From contig NZ_QPGB01000003.1 of NCBI RefSeq assembly GCF_003335215.1, forward strand, positions 186,001 through 250,000: 64,000 nucleotides of DNA. The letters are read 5' to 3'. The notes beneath the pieces were generated by a model. The model saw nothing but the letters and a program-made list of their open reading frames with translations. It was not told the origin of the DNA and ran no database searches. Shown here in pieces: positions 9,676-18,555 of the stretch (positions are counted from its first letter, which is position 1; every line of letters begins with the position of its first letter). The position numbers and the translations under genes are program-made. The DNA is from Parvibium lacunae (lineage in GTDB: Bacteria > Pseudomonadota > Gammaproteobacteria > Burkholderiales > Burkholderiaceae_D).

Positions 9676-10275
9676 ATGCAACCCACTCTTCGTGATAACC
9701 TTGCTTTTATTGCCAACTGGGTGCGGCCTGGCGCCCGCGTCCTCGACTTAGGCTGTGGCGATGCAGCACTCTTAGCCTATCTGCAAAATACACAGGGTTG
9801 CCGTGGTTATGGGCTCGATATCGCTGATGACAACATCGCAACTGGTGTCGCTAAGGGCTTGGCAGTGATCCAATGGGATCTGAATCAAGGCTTGGGGCTG
9901 TTTGAAGATAATGCATTTGACGTCGTCCTGCAGCTAGAATCGCTACAAGCGGTACAAGCGGTTGAAATGCTCCTACGGGAGATGGCGCGGGTCGGACGCG
10001 AAGTGATTGTGAGCTTTCCAAATTTTGGCTACTGGTCGCACCGTTGGCAATTATTGCTGGGGCGCATGCCAGTCTCAAAATCACTGCCCTATCAATGGTT
10101 TGACACGCCGAATATTCGCTGCGCGACCTTGAGTGACTTTCCCGATTTAGCGCGCAAGGTTGGGCTAACGGTGATTGAGCAAGTTGCCCTGCATGAAGGA
10201 AAACCGATACACTGGCTGCCAAATTTAAGGGGCTCGGTCGCGGTGTTTCGACTGCGCCGCACCGATCCACAGTAA
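9676..10275 (+). CDS. metW: MetW, methionine biosynthesis methyltransferase-like protein
   Basis: Class I SAM-dependent-methyltransferase-fold protein of about 199 residues. Motif I is LDLGCGDAALLAYL, and the family-specific NFGYWSHRWQLLLGRMPVSKSLPYQWFDTPNIR segment identifies MetW. In several proteobacteria MetW is required with MetX for homoserine acylation. It starts 13 bases after the metX stop, so the two form an operon under the same riboswitch. A GTG at 9670 is an alternative start. The stop codon abuts the stop of the convergent gene at 10276 with no intergenic DNA. Confidence 0.95.
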   Translation: MQPTLRDNLAFIANWVRPGARVLDLGCGDAALLAYLQNTQGCRGYGLDIADDNIATGVAKGLAVIQWDLNQGLGLFEDNAFDVVLQLESLQAVQAVEMLLREMARVGREVIVSFPNFGYWSHRWQLLLGRMPVSKSLPYQWFDTPNIRCATLSDFPDLARKVGLTVIEQVALHEGKPIHWLPNLRGSVAVFRLRRTDPQ

Positions 10276-11304
10276 TTAGTTTGGTCGTTCCCTTAAGGTC
10301 GTCTCAGCTGCTGTCGAGTTTACTGCTGACGGGGTTTGTAAAGGATTCTCGACTTCACGGCTTTTAATCAACCACTTGAGACCCGTCAAAGTTGCCTTTC
10401 TTGCAAGTCTAATCAATGCTGGGCAAGTAGTGTCCCAAAAAGCAGGGCCAATGATTGCTCCTATGGTTGACATCTCAAAATCTTGAGTTTGTTTTATTAC
10501 ATCATTTACGAGTACTTCGAATCGCAAACTGACATTCTTTTCGCCTGTAAATGCTGTTCCACCTAGACCTGACGCCCCAACAAGCGTCAACTTAAGACCA
10601 TCTTTTATATTGCTTTCATTGGTCAATAGAATGGGTTGCTTAAGTCGGCGAGCCATGTCTAAGAAATAAGCTTCGGTAGTTTGAGGCAGTGCGCATTCAG
10701 CTACGATACTCTGATTAACCTCAGCGCCCAATGCTAGTTGGATCGGCCTAATCAGTGTAATGGGGGGACGCGTTGTCTTACCTTCGACTAAAAGCTCACC
10801 ATTAGGCCCAATACTCTGGTCTGTTTGTTTGATCCATAAAGCTATGCGCTTTGCCAATTTAGCAGCAATATTTTCCACAATACTGCACGTTCCACGAAAA
10901 CCGCCCAGCACGCCTCCACGGCTTGAATCAATAAAAGACTCTGTCGCAACAATTTGTCCATCAAACCAATATTCTGCAGTTGCATTCAATATTTTGTTAC
11001 CTGTCCAGCCTCCACCACCAGATCCCACTGCAACAGGGATTAGTAAGGTAACCATTTTCTTGTGTTTCAACGGATCCGGGTCAATAACTGACTCAACATT
11101 CGTCATCCGCTGACGAGTAAAAACAAGTGTTTTCTCTCCGAGCTCACGCTCAATATCGCACTCTTGTCGCAATGCATCCCTAGTAACGGAATCTGTAGAA
11201 AATCGTGCTGGGCTTTGAATGTATATCGAATCCTGTGCGTATGCGGAAATGGCAGTTATCCAAGCAAAAAATAAACTTAAAAATCTTAGCAAACGGAATA
11301 CCAT
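10276..11304 (-). CDS. Secreted protein with two related domains, end of APE operon (unknown function)
   Basis: I do not recognise this family. The 342-residue protein has a signal peptide ending ITAISAYAQ. The rest appears to be two diverged copies of one domain of roughly 110-130 residues. Each holds an early Cys (QECDIERELG; VAECALPQ), a Gly-rich stretch (VGSGGGGWTGNK; ASGLGGTAFTGEK), a beta-rich part, and a second Cys before an amphipathic helix (FRGTCSIVENIAAKLAKRIALWI; FWDTTCPALIRLARKATLTGLKWL). A disulfide per domain is likely (inference). It follows the last APE ketosynthase by 13 bases, so it is probably co-transcribed. Ten consecutive G residues directly precede its ATG. Confidence 0.8.
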   Translation of the reverse strand: MVFRLLRFLSLFFAWITAISAYAQDSIYIQSPARFSTDSVTRDALRQECDIERELGEKTLVFTRQRMTNVESVIDPDPLKHKKMVTLLIPVAVGSGGGGWTGNKILNATAEYWFDGQIVATESFIDSSRGGVLGGFRGTCSIVENIAAKLAKRIALWIKQTDQSIGPNGELLVEGKTTRPPITLIRPIQLALGAEVNQSIVAECALPQTTEAYFLDMARRLKQPILLTNESNIKDGLKLTLVGASGLGGTAFTGEKNVSLRFEVLVNDVIKQTQDFEMSTIGAIIGPAFWDTTCPALIRLARKATLTGLKWLIKSREVENPLQTPSAVNSTAAETTLRERPN

Positions 11305-11314
11305 CCCCCCCCCC
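11305..11314 (-). repeat. G10 homopolymer directly before a start codon
   Basis: Ten G residues on the minus strand lie between AAGAG and the ATG at 11304. They occupy the position of the ribosome binding site of the last gene of the APE operon. Runs this long are prone to slippage, and a length change would alter the distance between Shine-Dalgarno-like sequence and start codon. Confidence 0.9.
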
Positions 11315-11317
11315 TCT

Positions 11318-12529
11318 TTATATAAGATTAGTAAATACAAGGCTTGCATTTGTCCCGCCAAAACCAAAGCTATTGGAGAGGACAGCGCGAGTTTTCTGCT
11401 CACGCGCCTCAAGCACGATAGGCGCTATTGCGCAAGCGGGGTCAAGCTCAGTCGTGGTTGCACAACCGGCAATAAATCCATGCTTTAACATCAAAATCGA
11501 AAATATCGCCTCCAAGGCCCCAGCAGCGCCAATCGCGTGCCCAGATAACCCTTTGGTTGAAGAAACGGGAGGTATATCAGCGCCAAAGACAGCCCTCAAC
11601 CCGTTGATTTCACTTACATCACCGTGTGGCGTTCCTGTCGCGTGCGCATTCACATAGTCAATCGAGATACCTGCTTGTTTTACCGCCATTGTCATCGCTC
11701 TTGCACTGCCCTGAGGACAAGGGAAAACCATATCAGCACCGTCTGAGCTCACGCCATAACCAACAATCTCTGCCAAAATAGTAGCGCTACGACGCTGGGC
11801 TTGCTCTAGCGACTCTAAGATCAATATCCCGGCCCCACCGGCCATAACAAAGCCATCGCGATCTAATGAAAAAGGCCGGCATGCGATTTGGGGGTGGGCA
11901 TTTGAATTCAGCGTTAAAGCGCCCATCGCATCAAAGGGAAAAGCAGAGGTCCAGCCACCCTCTTCTGCACCGCCAGTCAACATAATCTGATGACGCCCGG
12001 AACGAATTTCTTCATATGCCTGCCCTATTGCATGAGCGGCACTGGCGCAGGCTGAAGAAATGGCGTAACTCACACCTTGAATATGAAGTGCAGTCACTAG
12101 CGAGGCGACCGCAGTATGGCCCATGATCCGTGGAACCATATAAGGCAATACTTTCTGAATACCCGATGCACGTAACGTATCAATCGCCTCTTGGCAGGCA
12201 TGCATTGAGCCTACGCCTTCCCCCAGAATCACTCCAGTCGATGGATGCGCGATCTGATCTTGAGATAAACCAGACATGGCCAAGGCTGATTGCGCCGCAT
12301 GCCAAGCATATTGGGCAGGCTCAGACATGTAACGCCGTAATTTACGATCAATATGCGGCAAATCACTGAGATCAGGCAGGCTGGCGACATGGCAGCGCAT
12401 ACCTGCTTTGATATAACTATCTTGTAGAGCTATGCCAGATTGCCCATTTTTTAGGGCGCTAACGATAGCTGCTTCGCTATGCCCTAGAGATGAAACAGCT
12501 CCTAGGCCAGTGATGACAACACGATTCAC
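11318..12529 (-). CDS. apeR: Beta-ketoacyl-ACP synthase, ApeR-like
   Basis: FabF-type condensing enzyme of 403 residues from the aryl polyene cluster. The active-site Cys lies in AISSACASAAHAIG, and the two His residues in NAHATGTPHGD and STKGLSGHAIGAAGALEA complete the catalytic triad. The C-terminal NSFGFGGTNASLVF is canonical. It occupies the position of apeR, whose product in the Xenorhabdus system is a separate homodimeric ketosynthase. The start is GTG at 12529, one base after the stop of the upstream 136-residue protein. Substrate specificity is inferred from synteny. Confidence 0.92.
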   Translation of the reverse strand: MNRVVITGLGAVSSLGHSEAAIVSALKNGQSGIALQDSYIKAGMRCHVASLPDLSDLPHIDRKLRRYMSEPAQYAWHAAQSALAMSGLSQDQIAHPSTGVILGEGVGSMHACQEAIDTLRASGIQKVLPYMVPRIMGHTAVASLVTALHIQGVSYAISSACASAAHAIGQAYEEIRSGRHQIMLTGGAEEGGWTSAFPFDAMGALTLNSNAHPQIACRPFSLDRDGFVMAGGAGILILESLEQAQRRSATILAEIVGYGVSSDGADMVFPCPQGSARAMTMAVKQAGISIDYVNAHATGTPHGDVSEINGLRAVFGADIPPVSSTKGLSGHAIGAAGALEAIFSILMLKHGFIAGCATTTELDPACAIAPIVLEAREQKTRAVLSNSFGFGGTNASLVFTNLI

Positions 12530-12530
12530 G

Positions 12531-12941
12531 TTACTTTGTTAAAACTAGATTGCTACGGGTCTCGTTAATGAGATTCTTGACCCATTTCTGATAGCTTGGG
12601 TGAATTTGTGTCCCTGTTGAGGTGACCTCATAATTTAAATTGGTGCTCTCTTTGTATTTAACAATAAATTGATTATTACTGATGGTAATGTTAACGATCA
12701 CGCGGTGAGAGCGTAAAGAAAGTGAAGCGTCATATCCTCCGACTCCGTCTGGCTGAATCACCCAGCCCAACCGTGCGGCCGCAGCTAGAAGCGAGCGTTG
12801 GATACGGTCCGCCGAAGGCGTCGATGCATCTGGCAACATACCAATAGGCTCTTGAATCGGATCGACCAGCAGCTCTTGCCGACCGGCAAAAGCAAACAAA
12901 GGTAGTAAAGTGATCAATGCGATAAAAAAACGTTTTTTCAT
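12531..12941 (-). CDS. Small secreted protein inside the APE cluster (unknown function)
   Basis: I do not recognise this protein. It has 136 residues with a clear Sec signal peptide (MKKRFFIALITLLPLFAFAG). The mature part starts RQELLVDPIQEP, contains the helical RIQRSLLAAAARLGW, then beta-rich stretches (YDASLSLRSHRVIVNITI, NQFIVKYKESTNL) and HPSYQKWVKNLINETRSNL. It has no cysteine in the mature part, so it is probably a soluble periplasmic protein. It lies between apeQ and apeR in a tightly packed operon, a position that is not occupied in the enterobacterial clusters as I know them. Confidence 0.8.
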   Translation of the reverse strand: MKKRFFIALITLLPLFAFAGRQELLVDPIQEPIGMLPDASTPSADRIQRSLLAAAARLGWVIQPDGVGGYDASLSLRSHRVIVNITISNNQFIVKYKESTNLNYEVTSTGTQIHPSYQKWVKNLINETRSNLVLTK

Positions 12942-12962
12942 ATCTACTCCCTTAAATATTTA

Positions 12963-13730
12963 TTAAATCATCCCACCGTTCACGCCAATCACTTGCCGCG
13001 TGATGTAGCTTGCCGCCTCTGAAAATAAGAAGGCAACTAATGCAGCAACCTCTTCAGGTTCGCCAGCGCGAGCCATCGGAATCATATCAAGGGCATGCTG
13101 CATATGTTCGCTCGGCAGGTTAGCAGTCATATCGCTGCGAATCAAGCCAGGTGCAACACAATTAACGGTAATTTGCCGTGTCGCTAATTCAATCGCCAGC
13201 GCTTTTGTTGCTCCAATCAAGCCAGCTTTAGCGGCGCTGTAGTTCACTTGACCGCGATTCCCTATTTGTCCGGACACTGACGCAATCGTAACAATCCGCC
13301 CGCCCCGATGGGTAGCTTGCGTGCCTCTCCCTTGACGAATCATCGGCATTAATAAAGGTTGTACCACATTGTAAAAACCATCCAGCCCTGTTTCGATTAC
13401 CGCATCCCAATCGTCGGGGGGCATTCCGGCCATCGGCATATCACGGGTAACGCCGGCATTACAAACAATGCCCCAATAGGGCCCATGTCTATCAATCTGC
13501 GCAAGTAAAGCCTGCTGGGTTTGCACCCGGTCAGCCACATCAAAGCAGAGGTAATCTGCCCGCCCACCTTGTTCGCGAATTTCACTAACCGCCCTCTCTG
13601 CATCGTCGCGGCGCTGTCGGCAATGAATGGTGACATGAAATCCACTGGTTGCTAAACGACAGGCAATCGCGCGGCCAATGCCCCGACTAGAACCAGTTAC
13701 AAGCACACGTTTTACAGGCAAACTCGTCAT
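12963..13730 (-). CDS. apeQ: 3-oxoacyl-ACP reductase, ApeQ-like
   Basis: Short-chain dehydrogenase/reductase of 255 residues that reduces the beta-keto group after each elongation during polyene assembly. The NADPH-binding motif is TGSSRGIGRAIA, and the catalytic set is Ser in IASVSGQIG with Tyr and Lys in YSAAKAG. It ends ITRQVIGVNGGMI as FabG proteins do. The ATG overlaps the apeP stop codon (ATGA), so the genes are translationally linked. The APE role, rather than fatty-acid synthesis, is inferred from its neighbours. Confidence 0.92.
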   Translation of the reverse strand: MTSLPVKRVLVTGSSRGIGRAIACRLATSGFHVTIHCRQRRDDAERAVSEIREQGGRADYLCFDVADRVQTQQALLAQIDRHGPYWGIVCNAGVTRDMPMAGMPPDDWDAVIETGLDGFYNVVQPLLMPMIRQGRGTQATHRGGRIVTIASVSGQIGNRGQVNYSAAKAGLIGATKALAIELATRQITVNCVAPGLIRSDMTANLPSEHMQHALDMIPMARAGEPEEVAALVAFLFSEAASYITRQVIGVNGGMI

Positions 13731-14188
13731 AATGAATCCATACTGATATCAGCGGGCAGTTCGTAAACCTTCAATAAGGCGGTGGCAATCTGCGCATCGC
13801 CATGCCACAACTCTCCTTGAATAGCGCCCATGCCAGCACTATCCCGATAAGTTTGGTGGGCGATGACACGCAATTCACTGTTGATTGCGACAGTTGGTTT
13901 CAGCAGAGACAGTTCACGTGTCCCCAGCAACATGCCTACTCGACTGGATTGATCTGTCTGCCCATCCAACCATCGTTCGAGGCCACTGTACGCAGCGGCA
14001 GCTTGTGCCATCATTTCCAAGGCAATCCAACTTGGCATCTCGCCGGCGCGATTCAAATACCAAGCATGCTCTTGGACATGCGCCGCAATCTCAATGTAAT
14101 TTGAGCGATAGTCAAGAATACGATCAAGCAAACACATATTACCCCGATGCGGGATTAGACTTTCAATCGAGGGATAAAGCATCGTCAT
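13727..14188 (-). CDS. apeP: 3-hydroxyacyl-ACP dehydratase, ApeP-like
   Basis: Hotdog-fold protein of 153 residues that resembles the ApeP dehydratase of aryl polyene clusters (PF22817 type). The opening YPSIESLIPHRGNMCLLDRIL contains the conserved PHRG...LLD element with the catalytic His. The helix WIALEMMAQAAAAYSGL supplies the acidic residue, as in other hotdog dehydratases. It works with ApeI to form the conjugated double bonds. It overlaps apeQ by four bases and follows the apeO ketosynthase by three. Confidence 0.9.
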   Translation of the reverse strand: MTMLYPSIESLIPHRGNMCLLDRILDYRSNYIEIAAHVQEHAWYLNRAGEMPSWIALEMMAQAAAAYSGLERWLDGQTDQSSRVGMLLGTRELSLLKPTVAINSELRVIAHQTYRDSAGMGAIQGELWHGDAQIATALLKVYELPADISMDSL

Positions 14189-14191
14189 GAC

Positions 14192-15433
14192 TTACGCTCT
14201 ACCAAAAATTAGACTGGTATTGCTCCCACCAAAAGCAAAAGAATTACTCATGCAATAGAGTTTGTCTTGAGTGAGCTGATTAGGTTCTATGCAGTCACCC
14301 AACTTAACCAGTGCAAGTGCAGGAAGTGCCGGATCCGGCACACCATCCCAGCAATGCGGTGGGAGCATCTTGTTATGGTTATATTGGCTCAATGTCAACC
14401 AACAAAATGCGGCTTCGGTTGCGCCAGCGGCACCCAAAGTATGGCCCGTCAATGGCTTTGTCCCACTACATTTAACGCCGTGGGGGAAAATAGTCTGCAT
14501 AGCGAGGGATTCCATCGCATCGTTTTTCTGTGTCGCAGTTGCATGGAGATTGACATAACTGATCTCTTGCGCTTCTAAACCACTATGCAGCAAGGCAGCC
14601 TGCATCGCCGCAATCGCACCACGTGCACTCGGGTCAGGCGAAGACATATGATAGGCATCATTACTTTCACCGCCACCCATAAATAAAATCTTTCCGCTGG
14701 AATTTCCACCCAGGAAATCATCACGCGTTGCTAAAAATAACGCGGCGCCCTCACCAATATTAATACCTGAACGATTCTGACTCATCGGATTGGTGAGACT
14801 GGCACTGGTCGATTCCAGCGCAGCAAACCCTTGAACAGTCATTTTGCAGAGTGAATCGACCCCGCCAACCAATACGAGATCGCAGAGGCGAGCGTGGAGT
14901 AGCGCTTGTGCTGAGATGAAAGCTGTAGCGCTTGAAGTACATGCGGTTGAAATACCAAAAACAGGTCCGCTAATGGCCAAAACTTTGGCGAGAAACTCAG
15001 CAGGGTTACCCATTTCTTGCTGCCGATAATGAAACTGCTCGGGGAACTCTCGTGTCGTCAAACGCACTTGATGCGCTTGTTCACTCCCTTGCACCCCAGA
15101 GGTACTTGTGCCAATGACAATCCCGACACGGGTAGGCGAGACATGTTGCATCAAGCTTGCAACTGTATCGGCAATTTGCAAATAAGCTGCATATAGCAAT
15201 TGATTATTACGCGATGCCCAAGGTCGGGCATCTCCCACTATGGCAGGCAATGCTAGTAGTAGGCCTTGTACCAGCCCCACTTTTGCCGGGGCCGCATTGA
15301 GTAGCCACGTTTTTTCCTCGCGCAACCCACTCGTATCGCCACGAAATAGCCCAGCGCTAATCTGCTGTTTATCACTACCCAGTGCATTAATGATACCGAC
15401 ATCATGCAAAACGATAGGGGGGGTTTTTGACAT
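14192..15433 (-). CDS. apeO: Beta-ketoacyl-ACP synthase, ApeO-like
   Basis: Ketosynthase of 413 residues, with the active-site Cys in GISTACTSSATAFISAQ and His residues in NLHATATQKND and GTKPLTGHTLGAAGATEAAF. In the characterised Xenorhabdus pathway ApeO is the catalytic half of a heterodimer with the chain-length factor ApeC. Its gene carries a run of seven consecutive C near codons 4-7. The position between apeP and the DUF3261 lipoprotein gene matches the canonical cluster order. Confidence in ketosynthase activity is high; the pairing is inferred. Confidence 0.92.
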   Translation of the reverse strand: MSKTPPIVLHDVGIINALGSDKQQISAGLFRGDTSGLREEKTWLLNAAPAKVGLVQGLLLALPAIVGDARPWASRNNQLLYAAYLQIADTVASLMQHVSPTRVGIVIGTSTSGVQGSEQAHQVRLTTREFPEQFHYRQQEMGNPAEFLAKVLAISGPVFGISTACTSSATAFISAQALLHARLCDLVLVGGVDSLCKMTVQGFAALESTSASLTNPMSQNRSGINIGEGAALFLATRDDFLGGNSSGKILFMGGGESNDAYHMSSPDPSARGAIAAMQAALLHSGLEAQEISYVNLHATATQKNDAMESLAMQTIFPHGVKCSGTKPLTGHTLGAAGATEAAFCWLTLSQYNHNKMLPPHCWDGVPDPALPALALVKLGDCIEPNQLTQDKLYCMSNSFAFGGSNTSLIFGRA

Positions 15434-15440
15434 AGCAGGC

Positions 15441-16055
15441 TCAAATTGAAATGAAAATCAACGTCACTTGAATGGTTGGTAATTTTAACTGTATCTGATT
15501 AGCTGCCGGACCAGTGCAGTAGTCGACCAGCGCAATGGGTATGCCAGTCTCATGATTCATCAACGCGCGACTGGGTTGAGAACAATCAGGCTGCGGCATA
15601 AGGCGCAGCCTAAATTGTTGATTGGGTAAGGCATTATCAAGCATCACCTCGTCGGCCCAAATGAGCTGCATCACCGCTAACAACCAAGTGGTATTGATAT
15701 CAACAGTCGGCGGAACTGGGTTGGTCACCTGCTGCCCATTATCTATAAACTGAGCCAAGCGTTGCCCTAGAGCACTGACCCAAGCCACAGATAGCACCGC
15801 TCCGTTACGCTCTATCTGTAAAAACCCATGCACAGGGGTCTCTAGGCGCGTTTTTGGGGTATAGAGCTGAACGGCATACTCAGCGCCATTCGACCAAGCA
15901 GTAGGCATGGCGGCAGGGGGCAAAAGTTGCCAGCGAATCTCAGGTAGCAAATAAATATGGCGCTGACTCACTTGGCACCCTACTAACGTCAGTAAAGACA
16001 TAGTACAAAGCAAGCAGCGACAGAATGTGGCGTGACTTATGATCCACCTAATCAT
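15441..16055 (-). CDS. apeN: DUF3261 lipoprotein, ApeN-like
   Basis: Predicted lipoprotein of 204 residues with a signal sequence ending in the lipobox TLVGC. The remainder looks like DUF3261, a family tied to aryl polyene clusters: a beta-rich protein with TRLETPVHGFLQIERNGAVLSVAWVSALGQRLAQF, which resembles lipid-binding LolB-type architecture. It lies between the MMPL exporter and apeO and overlaps the exporter gene by eight bases. A role in moving the lipid-linked polyene to the outer membrane is inferred. Confidence 0.85.
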   Translation of the reverse strand: MIRWIISHATFCRCLLCTMSLLTLVGCQVSQRHIYLLPEIRWQLLPPAAMPTAWSNGAEYAVQLYTPKTRLETPVHGFLQIERNGAVLSVAWVSALGQRLAQFIDNGQQVTNPVPPTVDINTTWLLAVMQLIWADEVMLDNALPNQQFRLRLMPQPDCSQPSRALMNHETGIPIALVDYCTGPAANQIQLKLPTIQVTLIFISI

Positions 16056-18555
16056 GGTGCAAACTGTTCATGCTGAGTGGCGTGAGGCACAGGGTAAACA
16101 GCACGCCTAGAGTCAATGTCATGCCAAATGCCTGCAAAGCAGGGGTTGCTGTGATACCAAGCAGGCCAAAAGATAGCAGGGTGGTCAATGCGGAGAGCCA
16201 TACGCCAAGAATAATTGGGCGTTGATCTTCTCTGGTGGGTGCCGTGCGGCGTATCCATCCTTCATAACTGAACACAGCATAGTTGACCCCCACGCCAATA
16301 ATCAGTAGCAAGCCCATCACGCTAAACAGGCTGATCGGTCTATCAAGCCAGCCATGTATGGCCAAAACCAAGCAAGCGGCCAGACAGGTTGGCGCACTAA
16401 GATGCGTGGCCGCCCGCAAGCCATAGCGCCAGGCAAGAACTCCCCATACCATGATGATAATGAATACGATGCCATACGCCAGCTGCTGCCTTAGGGTTCC
16501 AAATAATATAGAAACACTACCGGGTTTATCGACCCACGTTACCCCAGGTTGCTGGGCGCTTGATCGTTGTAGCTGCTGCAGTGCCACCTTTATCATTGCG
16601 AGGGCCTCATGGGAAGCGGCTTCCTTATTTTGAAGGCGAATAATGGGAATAATGACACTAGCATGATGTTCTACGGCTCGCATCTCTGCAGCAGTCTCTG
16701 GTTGGCCCAACCATAAATAACGCCATGGCTCAGAAAGCGGCGAGGCTAGCCACTGCGTTATCGAAAGAGGCTCACTTTGTTTTAATTGCGTTTGCCAGGC
16801 AGCGATCACTGCGCGATCAACACCGATTTTTTCTAAACTTTGTACAGTCAGTGACTGTTGACTCCAATGTTGATAACGGTCGGCAACCGCTTGTTGTGAC
16901 TTTAATGGGGGCAAGAACAGACTGGTGGCGAGAAAATCTACCGCAAAAGTAGACTGATAGGTCAGTAGATCGGCTTTCAATTTTTGGATCAGACTGACTT
17001 CACGCTCCAACACCACTTCCGCTGTTTTTCCTTCAATTAAAAAAAACTGTTGGCTTTGTGTAAAACCAGTTGCCGCCGTTAAGATTGCTTCCTGCTTTTG
17101 TAACGCGAGCGGCGGGTTATGCAATAAGCGGATATCGTCTTCGACACTGAGTTGAGTCAGCCCATGCCATGAAACAACGAACAGCATAATAAAGAAAGCA
17201 TAAATCCAACGTGACGGGTAGGAAGCTTGCCAGCGCTTAAAACCTGATTGTAACCAGCGTGCTTCATGGCTAGAGCGAGTCGCTTTGACCGGATAATCAA
17301 ACCAGCGAGGCAGTAACTGGGTGACCATGGTATATGACACCAATAAACCAATGCCGGCAAATAGGGCAATTTGCTGAATCCCTGCAATCGGCAATAGCGC
17401 CAACGCCATATAACCTAGCAAGCTGGTCAATAAAGCCATGCGTAAGGCTGGGCGTAACAATGCCATGCCTTGCGTGACTGACCAAGTGGCCCCTGCCTGA
17501 GCTCTGAAGGCAAAAAACTGAATCGCGTAGTCAATGGTCTCGCCTAACAGGCTCGCCCCAAACACCAGGGTCAATAAATGCAATTTACCATCAATGAAAC
17601 TGACCCCTAACGCGGCTGCAGCGACACCCACGAGAATTGCCAACCACCCCATCAGAATGGCGCCCAATGAGCGATACGCCCAAGCTAATAACACGGCAAT
17701 CCCAAGCAACGAAATCAGCCCAATCCGGTCCATATCGTGCTCGGCTTGTGTCCGTGCCGCAGCAGCATATTGAACAGCGCCAGTGGTTAAAAGCTCGGCG
17801 GTAGGTAAATGGTATGCCAGCCAATCTTGAGTTTGCCGATGCCACTCTGTTAGCGCCTGCTGCAAGCTCGTATCAAAGGCTGAACCATGAAGATAAACTA
17901 CCATTAAAAGCAGTGTGTGGGGGGTGCCTTGATGCTCAATCGTTGTAGTGAGCCAGCCCTGCTCTACCTGTAATTTGCTATGGGCAAGGGGACTATTCAA
18001 TAAGTATGTCGATGAAAAACCAAAAGGATCATCGCGAAAATCAAGTCCCATCGCACCCATGGGTACATGTAACCGACGCAACAACAAATCTTCCACCATG
18101 GCCGGAGAAGCATTTTCTAAGCGAGCCAGAGAATCAGGTGGGGTCAAGGCCGCTTGATGCTTGCGATAAAATGCCGTAAATCCGTCTTTGAGGTTAGATT
18201 GATTAGACTGAGGTGGATCACTGGGCGCGATCACCTTCGCTACACTGGGCATATTGCGTAGTGTGTTTGCTAACGCTTGACCAGCGGCGAATAATTTTTC
18301 ACGTTCGGTATCATTTGGCACGGTTATACCAATCAACATGCGGCCACTAAAGTGCTGAGCAAGGTGCTGAATGGCATATTCTGCCGCCCGATTATTTTCC
18401 GTACTCGGAATCAGCGCAAGTAAGTTGGTCTCGATGCGTTTGAGAACAAGATGAGGGCGGGTTGGCTGGTAATCAAAAATCACGACATAAGCCGCACCCA
18501 ATAGCGTCAGCGAAAATAATAACCATAGCCAGACAGCTTTAACCCGCGCTAGCAT
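16048..18555 (-). CDS. apeM: MMPL/RND-type exporter, ApeM-like
   Basis: Large inner-membrane transporter of about 835 residues in the MMPL (RND-like) family. One N-terminal helix is followed by a large periplasmic domain, a block of membrane helices (about residues 270-410), a second periplasmic domain and a second block. This is the duplicated 12-helix RND plan. The internal GETIDYAIQFF segment and its counterpart GVNYAVFSYE carry the acidic residues typical of these transporters. The ATG at 18555 overlaps the stop of the LolA-like gene (TGATG); an in-frame ATG at 18579 is possible. It presumably flips or exports the APE lipid. Confidence 0.9.
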   Translation of the reverse strand: MLARVKAVWLWLLFSLTLLGAAYVVIFDYQPTRPHLVLKRIETNLLALIPSTENNRAAEYAIQHLAQHFSGRMLIGITVPNDTEREKLFAAGQALANTLRNMPSVAKVIAPSDPPQSNQSNLKDGFTAFYRKHQAALTPPDSLARLENASPAMVEDLLLRRLHVPMGAMGLDFRDDPFGFSSTYLLNSPLAHSKLQVEQGWLTTTIEHQGTPHTLLLMVVYLHGSAFDTSLQQALTEWHRQTQDWLAYHLPTAELLTTGAVQYAAAARTQAEHDMDRIGLISLLGIAVLLAWAYRSLGAILMGWLAILVGVAAAALGVSFIDGKLHLLTLVFGASLLGETIDYAIQFFAFRAQAGATWSVTQGMALLRPALRMALLTSLLGYMALALLPIAGIQQIALFAGIGLLVSYTMVTQLLPRWFDYPVKATRSSHEARWLQSGFKRWQASYPSRWIYAFFIMLFVVSWHGLTQLSVEDDIRLLHNPPLALQKQEAILTAATGFTQSQQFFLIEGKTAEVVLEREVSLIQKLKADLLTYQSTFAVDFLATSLFLPPLKSQQAVADRYQHWSQQSLTVQSLEKIGVDRAVIAAWQTQLKQSEPLSITQWLASPLSEPWRYLWLGQPETAAEMRAVEHHASVIIPIIRLQNKEAASHEALAMIKVALQQLQRSSAQQPGVTWVDKPGSVSILFGTLRQQLAYGIVFIIIMVWGVLAWRYGLRAATHLSAPTCLAACLVLAIHGWLDRPISLFSVMGLLLIIGVGVNYAVFSYEGWIRRTAPTREDQRPIILGVWLSALTTLLSFGLLGITATPALQAFGMTLTLGVLFTLCLTPLSMNSLHHD

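Noticed and set aside
15417-15423. Seven-base G/C run at the start of apeO as a contingency site
   Set aside because: Runs of seven are found in several other genes here, including dacB and ispB, so this one is not exceptional.
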